Shown here: one piece after another, positions 1 to 6,704 of the stretch
Layout of the letters: every line of letters begins with the position of its first letter
Numbering within the stretch: position 1 is the first letter of the stretch
Assembly (NCBI RefSeq): GCF_030709675.1
Contig: NZ_JAUZQD010000021.1
Location: 1-64,000, forward strand
DNA length: 64,000 bases
Direction: 5' to 3'
From: Symbioplanes lichenis
GTDB lineage: Bacteria; Actinomycetota; Actinomycetes; Mycobacteriales; Micromonosporaceae
Made by a program: the position numbers and the translations under genes
The notes under the pieces: generated by a model
Seen by the model: only the letters and a program-made list of their open reading frames with translations
Told to the model about the DNA's origin: nothing
Database searches by the model: none

Positions 1-573
1 TCCGCGATCACGGCGCTGGTGGCGAAGCGGGAGCTGGCGAAGGCCCCGGGCGCCGCGGTGATCCACAACCTGATCACGTCGGCGGCCGTACCCGAGATCA
101 TCGCCGAGGCCGGCGGTGAGCCGATCCGCAGCCGGGTCGGGCACTCGTTCATCAAGGCCGAGATGGCGCGGACGAACGCGATCTTCGGTGGTGAGCACTC
201 GGCGCACTACTACTTCCGCGACTTCTGGTTCGCCGACACCGGCATGCTGGCCGCGATGCACGTGCTGGCCGCGCTGGGCGGGCAGGCCGAGCCGCTGTCG
301 GCCTTCGCCGCCGAGTACGAGCGCTACAGTGCCTCGGGCGAGATCAACTCGACCGTCCCGGACGCCGCCGCCAAGATCGCGGAGGTCAGGGCCGCGTTCC
401 CGGACGCGGAGTTCGACAGCCTCGACGGCATGACGGTGAAGCTGGGCGACGGCTCGTGGTTCAACCTGCGCGCGTCCAACACGGAGCCGCTGCTGCGCCT
501 CAACGTCGAGGCGCCCAAGCCCGACCGGATGGCGGCGCTGCGCGACGAGGTGCTCGCTCTCGTACGCGGTTAG
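1..573 (+). CDS. manB: Phosphomannomutase/phosphoglucomutase, C-terminal part (5' end outside window)
   Basis: This is the last 190 codons of an alpha-D-phosphohexomutase, which interconverts mannose-6-phosphate and mannose-1-phosphate for GDP-mannose and cell-envelope glycan synthesis in the cytoplasm. The frame is open from base 1, so the start and the catalytic phosphoserine loop lie upstream of the window. Visible family marks are the sugar-binding loop GGEHSAHYYFRD (codons about 57-68 of the fragment) and the C-terminal phosphate-binding loop RASNTEPLLRLN. It is followed by a Trm112-like protein, an SIS isomerase-like protein and manA, a set commonly found together in actinobacteria, so the ManB assignment is supported by both sequence and context. 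Confidence 0.93.
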   Translation, partial: SAITALVAKRELAKAPGAAVIHNLITSAAVPEIIAEAGGEPIRSRVGHSFIKAEMARTNAIFGGEHSAHYYFRDFWFADTGMLAAMHVLAALGGQAEPLSAFAAEYERYSASGEINSTVPDAAAKIAEVRAAFPDAEFDSLDGMTVKLGDGSWFNLRASNTEPLLRLNVEAPKPDRMAALRDEVLALVRG

Positions 574-633
574 GATCACCTGGTTCCTGGGGAAGACAAC
601 CCCACAGATCCGTACCGCGAAGGAGCCTTTCCG

Positions 634-834
634 GTGGCCCTCGACCCGCAGTTGCTGGACATCCTGGCCTGTCCGGACACCCATCACGCGCCGCTGGGCT
701 ACGACGCCGGTGAGCAGACCCTGACCTGCACGGAGTGCGGGCGGGTCTTCGAGGTGCGCGACGACATCCCGGTGCTGCTGCTGGACGAGGCCCGGCCCGG
801 CACCGGCCCTGGCACGCACAGTGAGGTGGCCTGA
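634..834 (+). CDS. Trm112 family small zinc-ribbon-like protein
   Basis: A 66-residue protein starting at GTG 634, with the ribosome-binding site AAGGAG eight bases upstream. It reads LDPQLLDILACPDTH near the N-terminus and has a second cysteine pair in CTECGRVFEV, then DDIPVLL, the classic Trm112/UPF0434 pattern. In eukaryotes Trm112 activates methyltransferases; the bacterial role is not settled. It sits two bases before the SIS gene and 60 bases after manB, so it is probably co-transcribed with the mannose-phosphate genes. The first Cys motif is CPDT rather than CPxC, so intact four-cysteine zinc binding is uncertain. Confidence 0.88.
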   Translation: MALDPQLLDILACPDTHHAPLGYDAGEQTLTCTECGRVFEVRDDIPVLLLDEARPGTGPGTHSEVA

Positions 835-835
835 C

Positions 836-2056
836 ATGGCAAGCCCCGACGACGGGACGGCGGGCCTCAGCGGGCGCCGCGTCGCCGACGAGTCCCTGCT
901 CGCCGACGAGAAGGAGATGCTGGCGAACGACCCGGGCGGCATGCTGCGGGCCACGGCGTCCGCCGGAGCCCAGGTCCGCGAGGCCGCGTCGCTGGCCGCC
1001 GAGGCCAACCTGAGCGGCCTGGCCGACGAGGGCCGTCCCCGCGCGGTCGTGGTCGCGGGCATCGGCACCGCCGGCCTCACCGGCAACATCCTGTCCACGG
1101 TCGCGGGCCCCCGCTGTCCCGTGCCCGTCATCGGGCACCGCAGCGCGGGCATCCCGGGCTGGGTGGGTGCCGCCGACGTGGTCATCGCCGTGTCCGCGTC
1201 CGGCCGCAGCCCCGAGGCGCTCGCCGCCGCGGACGCCGCCACCCGGCGCGGGGCCCGGCTGGTCGCCATCGGCCGCCCCGACTCCGAGCTGCAGTCCATG
1301 GCCGAGCGGGCCCGGGCGCCGTTCATCCCTGTGCCCCGGCGCGCGCCGGCCCGGGCCACCCTGTGGGGCCTGGCCGTGCCGGTGCTGCTCGCCGGGCGCG
1401 CGCTGGGCCTGGTGAAGGTCAACGAGGCCGACTTCGCCGAGACCGCCACCCGCCTGGACGCCGACGCCGAGCGCTGCCGCCCGGCCGCCGAGTCGTTCGT
1501 CAACCCGGCCAAGTCGCTCGCCCTCGACATCTCCGGCTCGGTGCCGATCGTGTGGGGCTCGTCGCCGCTGGCCACCGTCGCGGCCCGGCGCTTCGCCGAC
1601 ACGCTGGCCGCCAACGCCCGCTACCCGGTGATGGCCGGCGCGCTGGGCGAGGCCGGCCGGGGTCGCGTGGGCCTGCTGGACGGGCCCTTCGGCGGTCTGG
1701 CCGAGACGTCCCGGGACATCTTCGCCGACCCCGACGACGAGGAGGCCACCACCCGGCTGCGGCTCGTCGTGTTCCGGGACGGCGGTCTCAACCCCGAGGA
1801 CGACGCGGACGAGCCGGTCGCCGTCGAGGAGCGCCGGGCGGAGGCCGTCCAGGTGCTCGCCGAGCGGCGGGGCGTGCGCTGCGACGTCCTCACCGCGGAG
1901 GGCGGCTCCGCGCTGGAGCGGCTCGCGTCGCTCACGGCCGTGCCCGACTTCGCGTCGATCTACCTGGCCCTGGCGCACGGCCTCGACCCCATGGCCGTGC
2001 CCGCCATCAACGAGATGAAGGAACTGAGCAACCCCATGCCGGAGACCCTGCAGTGA
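836..2056 (+). CDS. SIS domain protein, phosphoglucose/phosphomannose isomerase-like
   Basis: A 406-residue cytoplasmic protein of the bifunctional phosphoglucose/phosphomannose isomerase type. ATG 836 is chosen because it follows the upstream stop (832-834) by one base and has GAGGTGG about seven bases upstream; a GTG at 821 is also in frame but overlaps the previous gene. The SIS nucleotide-sugar fold is visible as VVVAGIGTAGLTGNI (about residue 75) and VIAVSASGRSPEAL (about 120), and the C-terminal half ends with a conserved Glu-rich helix region. Gene context (manB, manA) supports a role in hexose-6-phosphate isomerisation or its control. The same neighbourhood is common in actinobacteria. 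The exact substrate is inferred. Confidence 0.82.
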   Translation: MASPDDGTAGLSGRRVADESLLADEKEMLANDPGGMLRATASAGAQVREAASLAAEANLSGLADEGRPRAVVVAGIGTAGLTGNILSTVAGPRCPVPVIGHRSAGIPGWVGAADVVIAVSASGRSPEALAAADAATRRGARLVAIGRPDSELQSMAERARAPFIPVPRRAPARATLWGLAVPVLLAGRALGLVKVNEADFAETATRLDADAERCRPAAESFVNPAKSLALDISGSVPIVWGSSPLATVAARRFADTLAANARYPVMAGALGEAGRGRVGLLDGPFGGLAETSRDIFADPDDEEATTRLRLVVFRDGGLNPEDDADEPVAVEERRAEAVQVLAERRGVRCDVLTAEGGSALERLASLTAVPDFASIYLALAHGLDPMAVPAINEMKELSNPMPETLQ

Positions 2057-3015
2057 GTGCTGAAGGCGGCACCAAGGCGATCCTTGCGGCGCTGTCCGCG
2101 AACCTCGGCATCGCAGTCACCAAGTTCGTCGCGTTCCTGCTGACCGGCAGCTCGTCGATGCTGGCCGAGTCGATCCACTCGGTCGCCGACTCCGGCAACC
2201 AGGGCCTGCTGCTGCTGGGCGGCAAGCGCTCGCGGCGCCGGCCCACCGCCGAACACCCCTTCGGGTACGGGCGGGAGCGTTACATCTACGCCTTCATCGT
2301 CGCGATCGTGCTGTTCAGCGTCGGTGGCCTGTTCGCGCTCTACGAGGGCTGGCACAAGATCCAGCACCCCGAGCCGATCGAGAGCTGGCAGTGGGTGCCC
2401 GTCGCAGTGCTGGTGGTCTCCATCGGTCTGGAGGGCTACTCCTTCCGGACGGCGATCAAGGAGTCGAACCACACGCGCGGCAAGACCAGCTGGGTCGACT
2501 ACGTGCGCCGGGCCAAGGCGCCCGAGCTGCCCGTGGTGCTGCTGGAGGACGCCGGAGCCCTCACCGGTCTGGTGTTTGCGCTGCTGGGCGTGGGGCTGAC
2601 CCTGATCACCGGCAACGGCATCTGGGACGGCATCGGCACGCTCTTCATCGGCGCGCTGCTCGTGGTCATCGCGGCCGTGCTGGCCATCGAGACCAAGAGC
2701 CTGCTGCTGGGCGAGGGGGCCAACCCCGAGGACATCACCAAGCTGCAGAAGGCCATCACCGCCGGCCCCGGCGTCGAGCGCGTCATCCACATGAAGACGC
2801 TCTACCTCGGCCCGGAGGAGCTGCTGGTCGCGGCGAAGATCGCGGTCCCGCCGACGGAGAGCGCCGAGGAGGTGGCCCGGCACATCAACGAGACCGAGCA
2901 GCGCATCCGGGCGGCCCTGCCGATCGCTCGCGTGATCTATCTCGAGCCGGACATCTTCAGTCCGCAGCTGGCGGCCGCGACCAAGGAAGACGCCGCCGCC
3001 GAACCGGCACACTGA
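2053..3015 (+). CDS. Cation diffusion facilitator (CDF) family transporter
   Basis: A 320-residue inner-membrane protein. Its GTG start at 2053 overlaps the stop of the SIS gene (GTGA), so translation is probably coupled. It has a CDF N-terminus (NLGIAVTKFVAFLLTGSSSMLAE) with the metal-site motif HSVAD, several hydrophobic spans, a second site LLEDAGAL in which the usual His is Glu, and a cytoplasmic C-terminal domain of about 90 residues. This places it with the SLC30A9-like CDF branch rather than classic zinc exporters. The family exports Zn, Mn or Fe in exchange for protons. The metal cannot be told from sequence. Its place inside a mannose-phosphate operon is conserved in relatives as far as I recall, but its link to sugar metabolism is unclear; PMI enzymes are zinc-dependent. 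Confidence 0.85.
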   Translation: MSAEGGTKAILAALSANLGIAVTKFVAFLLTGSSSMLAESIHSVADSGNQGLLLLGGKRSRRRPTAEHPFGYGRERYIYAFIVAIVLFSVGGLFALYEGWHKIQHPEPIESWQWVPVAVLVVSIGLEGYSFRTAIKESNHTRGKTSWVDYVRRAKAPELPVVLLEDAGALTGLVFALLGVGLTLITGNGIWDGIGTLFIGALLVVIAAVLAIETKSLLLGEGANPEDITKLQKAITAGPGVERVIHMKTLYLGPEELLVAAKIAVPPTESAEEVARHINETEQRIRAALPIARVIYLEPDIFSPQLAAATKEDAAAEPAH

Positions 3016-3023
3016 TCTGATGG

Positions 3024-3058
3024 AAGGACCCGCGGGCCGCGCGCTCGCGGGTCCTTTT
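3024..3058 (+). terminator. Rho-independent terminator after CDF gene
   Basis: A perfect GC-rich stem (GGACCCGCG at 3026-3034 pairing with CGCGGGTCC at 3046-3054, extended by two A-T pairs) is followed by TTTT at 3055-3058. It separates the CDF gene from manA, whose own start follows 28 bases later. Confidence 0.8.
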
Positions 3059-3085
3059 CTGTTCATCGACTAAGGAGGCGGCCCC

Positions 3086-4240
3086 GTGGCTGCTGTTCTT
3101 CCGCTGACCGGCGTCATCCGCCCGTACGCGTGGGGCTCGCGCACCGCCCTGGCCGAGCTGCAGGGCCGGCCCGCCCCGACCGAGGAGCCCGAGGCCGAGC
3201 TGTGGCTCGGTGCGCATCCCGGTGACCCGTCGACGGTCCCGGGCGACGCGGGTCCGGTGACGCTGAACACGCTCATCGAGCAGGACCCCGAGGGGCAGCT
3301 CGGAGCCGAGGTGGCCGCCGAGTTCGGGACGCGGTTGCCGTACCTGATGAAGGTGCTGGCGGCTGGTGCCCCGCTCTCGCTGCAGGCCCACCCGGACGCC
3401 GAGTACGCGAAGCGTGCCTTCGCCGCGCAGGATGCCGACCCGTCCGCGCCCAGGAATTACACGGACGCGTTCCACAAGCCGGAGATGCTCGTCGCGTTGA
3501 CACCGTTCGAGGCGCTGTGCGGCTTCCGGGACCCGCACGTGGCGGCGGACGAGCTCGCCGCCCTGGGCATCGACCGGCTGGGTTCCGTCGTGGACGCGCT
3601 GCGCAAGGGCGTCGACGGACTGAGCGTCGCGGTGCGCACCCTGCTCGAGTGGCCGGCGGACGACCGGGCCGCCCTGATCGCCGAGGCGCAGGCCGCGCCG
3701 CTGGTCGCCCGGCTCGCGGAGAGCTACCCGGCGGACCCGGGCGTGCTGGTCGCGCTGCTGCTCAACCTGGTGCAGCTCGCGCCGGGCGAGGCCATTTGGA
3801 TGCCCGCCGGGAACCTGCACGCCTATCTGAGCGGCACCGGCGTCGAGATCATGGCCGCAAGCGACAACGTGCTGCGCGGCGGGCTCACGCCGAAGCGGGT
3901 GGACGTGGACGAGCTGCTGCGGGTGCTCCGCTTCGAGGTGCTCGAGGAGCCGATCCTGGCGGCGACCGAGGTGTCGCCCGGCGTGGTGACGTGGAAGGTT
4001 CCGGTACGCGAGTTCGCGCTGTACCGGATGACGCTGACCCCGGCGACCCCGCCGCAGCGTCTGCCCGCCGGTGGTCCGCGGATCGTGCTCGGCGTGGCGG
4101 GGGACACGTTCGTGGCGGAGGCGGTGGACGGGACTCCGGTGGAGTTGACTCCCGGGTCCGCTGCGTACGTGCCGGCATCGACCGGACCGGCGACTGCTGC
4201 GGGCGTGGGGGAGCTGTTCCTCGCCGCCCCGGCAAACTGA
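3086..4240 (+). CDS. manA: Mannose-6-phosphate isomerase, class I
   Basis: A 384-residue cytoplasmic enzyme that interconverts fructose-6-phosphate and mannose-6-phosphate, the entry step to GDP-mannose. The GTG start at 3086 has a strong AAGGAGG ribosome-binding site 8-9 bases upstream. The type I PMI cupin core is clear: the zinc motif LSLQAHPD (about residue 95), the FHKPEMLVALTPFEALCGFR segment, and PAGNLHAYLSG (about residue 240), which supplies the late zinc and substrate residues. The length is normal for the family. It lies downstream of a terminator, so it may be transcribed by read-through or from its own promoter. Nothing is odd in the reading frame. Confidence 0.95.
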   Translation: MAAVLPLTGVIRPYAWGSRTALAELQGRPAPTEEPEAELWLGAHPGDPSTVPGDAGPVTLNTLIEQDPEGQLGAEVAAEFGTRLPYLMKVLAAGAPLSLQAHPDAEYAKRAFAAQDADPSAPRNYTDAFHKPEMLVALTPFEALCGFRDPHVAADELAALGIDRLGSVVDALRKGVDGLSVAVRTLLEWPADDRAALIAEAQAAPLVARLAESYPADPGVLVALLLNLVQLAPGEAIWMPAGNLHAYLSGTGVEIMAASDNVLRGGLTPKRVDVDELLRVLRFEVLEEPILAATEVSPGVVTWKVPVREFALYRMTLTPATPPQRLPAGGPRIVLGVAGDTFVAEAVDGTPVELTPGSAAYVPASTGPATAAGVGELFLAAPAN

Positions 4241-4264
4241 CTTTTCCGACTTTTCCGGATTTGC

Positions 4265-4293
4265 TTGACATGGTCTGTGCGGAGTGTGAATCT
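4265..4293 (+). promoter_or_regulatory. Sigma-70-type promoter-like sequence with no adjacent gene
   Basis: A consensus -35 TTGACA (4265-4270) is followed after 17 bases by GAATCT (4288-4293), preceded by an extended -10 TGT. TATAAC at 4293-4298 is an alternative, poorly spaced -10. No credible coding sequence follows for about 375 bases. It could drive a leader for the XRE gene at 4668 or a small RNA. Confidence 0.45.
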
Positions 4294-4393
4294 ATAACCA
4301 CGCAGCGTCACTGGTGATCGGGGGGTCCCACGACGCGCGCGGTACCAAACCGGGGGGATGAACGGGGCGGCGGGTCTTCGGGCCTGTCGCCTC

Positions 4394-4500
4394 GTTCGCT
4401 TTCCCGGTCTTTTTCGCGCTCCGGGTGCGTACGCGTGGATGCTCAGGGCTGGGCACATGGAAAAGCGAACCGGTGGTTGCCGCCATCCGGTTCGCTTTCC
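4394..4500 (+). promoter_or_regulatory. Possible leader RNA with mutually exclusive hairpins
   Basis: The 11-mer GTTCGCTTTCC occurs at 4394-4404 and again at 4490-4500. Its complement, with one extra A, lies between them at 4459-4470. The middle segment can pair either with the upstream copy or with the downstream copy; the downstream stem is 14 pairs, 4459-4473 with 4487-4500. This is attenuator-like geometry, but no U-run follows the second stem, so transcription termination is not shown. The whole gap 4241-4667 holds the promoter-like site, this structure and two palindromes; no ORF in it looks coding. Confidence 0.4.
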
Positions 4501-4610
4501 GACATCCGCGCCTCGCCCCCGCAGGCGACGCGCAGGTGGTGCCTGGTCTCCCGCCCGGCGACCCGCACCAAGTCGTACCTCCTATCCCATTAGCACATGG
4601 TCAGGGCGGA

Positions 4611-4647
4611 TCTGCAAGTGCAGATCGTGGTCTGCAAGTTGCACAGA
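4611..4647 (+). promoter_or_regulatory. Tandem palindromic operator-like sites before XRE gene
   Basis: Two related dyads begin 20 bases apart: TCTGCAAGTGCAGA at 4611-4624 (six-base arms) and TCTGCAAGTTGCACAGA at 4631-4647 (core TGCAA-G-TTGCA). Two helical turns separate them. They overlap the probable -35 region of the XRE gene (CTGCAA 4632-4637, 18-base spacer, TACGGT 4656-4661), so they may be the autoregulatory operator of that regulator. This is inference. Confidence 0.5.
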
Positions 4648-4667
4648 GTCGCCGGTACGGTGGTCGC

Positions 4668-5510
4668 GTGGCGCGATCGACATCCATGGCTGCCCGTCGG
4701 GAACTCGGCGACGAGCTGCGCCGCCTGCGTGGTGAGCGCCGGGGATCGCAGGTGGCGGCCGGGCTGCAGTGGTCGGAGTCGAAGCTGTCCCGGATCGAGA
4801 CGGCGCGCACCGGCATCAGCGACGCGGACCTGGAGCGGCTGCTGCACATGCTGGGTGTACCGCAGAGTGAGCGCCCTCCGCTCCGGGAGCTGGCGCGGCG
4901 CGGCCGGGCCCGGGTGTGGTGGGCGCCCTACCGTTCGTCGGTCTACGAGCCCTACGACGAGTACGTGGCGTTCGAGGCCGAGGCCGTGCTGATGTGCGAG
5001 TGGGAGTCGCAGCTGGTGCCGGGCCTGCTGCAGACCGACGAGTACGCCCACGCGGTCATCCGGGCGGCTGCCGACGAGCGGGACACCGAGGTCCTGGAGC
5101 GCCGCACCGCCCTGCGCATGGCCCGGCAGAGCGTCCTGAGCCGGGACCCCGCCCCGCGCCTGTGCGTGGTGCTCGACGAGGCCGTGCTCCGCCGCGAGGT
5201 GGGGGGCGCCGGCGTGATGCACCGCCAGCTCCAGCGGCTGTACGACGCCAGCCGCCGCCCGGGCATCGACCTGCACGTGCTGCCGTTCGCCGCCGGGTCG
5301 CACGCGGCGGTGACCGAGGCGTTCGTGATCTTCGACTTCGAGGACCGGCCCTCGGTCGTGCACAGCGAGGATCTCGTCGGCGGCCAGCTGCGCACCAAGC
5401 CCGGTGACGTCGCGGTCTATCGGGCGGCGTTCGAGGACGTACGGTCGCGGGCCCTGCCGGTGTCCGAAACGCGCAAGTTTATCGCCCGATCAGTTGAACT
5501 GCTCGACTGA
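4668..5510 (+). CDS. XRE-family helix-turn-helix regulator with DUF5753 domain
   Basis: A 280-residue DNA-binding regulator. GTG 4668 lies six bases after a TACGGT -10 element, fitting a leaderless transcript; ATG 4686 is a possible shorter start. Residues about 12-65 form the HTH (LGDELRRLRGERRGSQVAAGL ... SKLSRIETART), and residues about 100-270 match the DUF5753 pattern (YVAFEAEAVLMCEWESQLVPGLLQT, LHVLPFAAGSHAAV, FVIFDFED). Such genes are highly amplified in actinomycetes and are usually followed by a small DUF397 gene, as here at 5559. Characterised family members control development and antibiotic production. The tandem dyads just upstream suggest autoregulation. Confidence 0.88.
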   Translation: MARSTSMAARRELGDELRRLRGERRGSQVAAGLQWSESKLSRIETARTGISDADLERLLHMLGVPQSERPPLRELARRGRARVWWAPYRSSVYEPYDEYVAFEAEAVLMCEWESQLVPGLLQTDEYAHAVIRAAADERDTEVLERRTALRMARQSVLSRDPAPRLCVVLDEAVLRREVGGAGVMHRQLQRLYDASRRPGIDLHVLPFAAGSHAAVTEAFVIFDFEDRPSVVHSEDLVGGQLRTKPGDVAVYRAAFEDVRSRALPVSETRKFIARSVELLD

Positions 5511-5558
5511 TCACGACTTCACGCCGTTAGTCCGGCGGGTATTCATACGCTGAAGGGC

Positions 5559-5759
5559 ATGACATTGCAGCACAAGGCTTTGACCTGGCGGAAGAGCACG
5601 CGTAGCGGCCCCGCCGGGCACTGTGTGGAGATCGCTTCGGCCGCGGCCGCGATCTTTGTACGGGACAGCAAGGACGTCTCGGGGCCGGTCCTCGAGTTCG
5701 GCCGGGAAGGATGGCGGGAGTTCATCGCCGGGGTGCGGGCCGGCGAGTTCGACCGCTGA
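5559..5759 (+). CDS. DUF397 domain-containing protein
   Basis: A 66-residue protein with the DUF397 hallmarks: LTWRKSTRSGPAGHCVEIA near the N-terminus, VRDSKD in the middle and a C-terminal W-x-x-F-I-x-G-V-x-x-G-E-F segment. DUF397 proteins pair with the preceding XRE/DUF5753 regulators and are thought to antagonise or modulate them in a toxin-antitoxin-like or switch-like way. ATG 5559 has GAAGGG five bases upstream. The 48-base gap to the XRE stop suggests co-transcription, though a weak promoter could lie between them. Confidence 0.88.
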   Translation: MTLQHKALTWRKSTRSGPAGHCVEIASAAAAIFVRDSKDVSGPVLEFGREGWREFIAGVRAGEFDR

Positions 5760-5762
5760 TGC

Positions 5763-5791
5763 CGGTGCGGGCGGTGCTGCCGTCCGCACCG
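5763..5791 (+). terminator. Hairpin after DUF397 gene
   Basis: CGGTGCGG (5763-5770) pairs with CCGCACCG (5784-5791). A pyrimidine-rich stretch but no true T-run follows, so this is a probable weak or factor-assisted terminator. A second small dyad (GCCCGTCG 5841-5848 with CGACGGGC 5859-5866) lies before mtrA. Confidence 0.45.
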
Positions 5792-5907
5792 TTCCCCTCA
5801 CTCTCTGGCTTTTCCGGGCTCGTCACGCCATGATCGGCAGGCCCGTCGTGATGATGATCGACGGGCGGTCACACGGTCCGGAAGGGGACAGTGCAATATT
5901 GGATCGC

Positions 5908-6597
5908 ATGAGAGCCCGCGTACTCGTCGTCGACGACGACCCCGCGCTGGCCGAGATGCTCGGCATCGTCCTGCGCAGCGAGGGTTTCCTGCCCTCGTTC
6001 GTCGCCGACGGTGAGCGGGCGCTCGCCGCGTTCCGGGAGTCCAGGCCCGACATAGTTCTGCTCGACCTGATGCTGCCCGGAATGAGCGGCATCGACGTGG
6101 CCCGGGCCATCCGCGCCGAGTCCGGCATCCCGATCGTCATGCTGACCGCCAAGAGCGACACGGTCGACGTGGTGCTCGGCCTCGAGTCAGGCGCCGACGA
6201 CTATGTGGTGAAGCCGTTCAAGCCCAAGGAGCTGGTGGCGCGGATGCGGGCCCGCCTGCGCCGCGGCGAGGACGCCGCCCCGGAGATGCTGACCATCGGC
6301 CCGCCCGGCAACCAGATCACCATCGACGTCCCGGCCCACACGGTGTCGCGCGACGGCGAGGAGGTGAAGCTGACGCCGCTCGAGTTCGACCTGCTGGTCG
6401 CGCTCGCCCGCAAGCCGCGCCAGGTCTTCACCCGCGAGGTGCTGCTGGAGCAGGTCTGGGGCTATCGGCACGCGGCCGACACGCGGCTGGTCAACGTGCA
6501 CGTGCAGCGGCTGCGGGCCAAGATCGAGCCGGATCCGGAGCGGCCGGAGATCATTTTGACCGTACGTGGGGTGGGCTACAAGGCCGGGACGGGCTGA
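5908..6597 (+). CDS. mtrA: MtrA response regulator (OmpR family)
   Basis: A 229-residue DNA-binding response regulator. The receiver domain shows acidic pocket D9-D11, phosphoacceptor D53 in LLDLMLPG, T80 and K102. The C-terminal winged helix (about 135-229) carries LTPLEFDLLVALARKPRQVFTREVLLEQVWGY. MtrA controls cell-wall remodelling, division and development genes in actinobacteria. The gene order mtrA-mtrB-lpqB confirms the assignment. ATG 5908 lies eight bases after CAATAT (5894-5899), a plausible -10, and lacks a good ribosome-binding site, so the mRNA may be leaderless. A terminator-like hairpin separates it from mtrB, so mtrA may be made in excess of its kinase. Confidence 0.95.
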   Translation: MRARVLVVDDDPALAEMLGIVLRSEGFLPSFVADGERALAAFRESRPDIVLLDLMLPGMSGIDVARAIRAESGIPIVMLTAKSDTVDVVLGLESGADDYVVKPFKPKELVARMRARLRRGEDAAPEMLTIGPPGNQITIDVPAHTVSRDGEEVKLTPLEFDLLVALARKPRQVFTREVLLEQVWGYRHAADTRLVNVHVQRLRAKIEPDPERPEIILTVRGVGYKAGTG

Positions 6598-6612
6598 GCC
6601 TGTCTTTCCCCT

Positions 6613-6650
6613 GGCCCTGCTTCCCGCTTCATGGGGGAGCGGGGCCTTTT
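6613..6650 (+). terminator. Terminator between mtrA and mtrB
   Basis: A 13-pair stem including G-U pairs (6613-6625 with 6634-6646) is followed by TTTT at 6647-6650. It would reduce read-through from mtrA into mtrB, which has its own promoter-like sequence at 6691. Confidence 0.7.
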
Positions 6651-6651
6651 G

Positions 6652-6660
6652 TTGTCCACA
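6652..6660 (+). promoter_or_regulatory. Consensus DnaA-box 9-mer upstream of mtrB
   Basis: TTGTCCACA at 6652-6660 matches the GC-rich actinobacterial DnaA box exactly. A single box can occur by chance; its position between the mtrA terminator and the mtrB promoter region is suggestive only. Confidence 0.4.
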
Positions 6661-6704
6661 GGGTCCGCGCGCTTTGTCGGGGGTCGGGGCTAACCTTGGC
6701 CCCG

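Noticed and set aside
500-1978. Long minus-strand open frame opposite Trm112 and the SIS gene
   Set aside because: It is an Arg/Gly/Ala-rich shadow frame of the high-GC codon pattern, with no recognisable motif, antisense to well-supported genes.
4358-4735. Plus-strand open frame after the promoter-like sequence at 4265
   Set aside because: Poor codon pattern, GGGGGG directly against the ATG rather than a spaced ribosome-binding site, overlap with the XRE start and no recognisable protein features.
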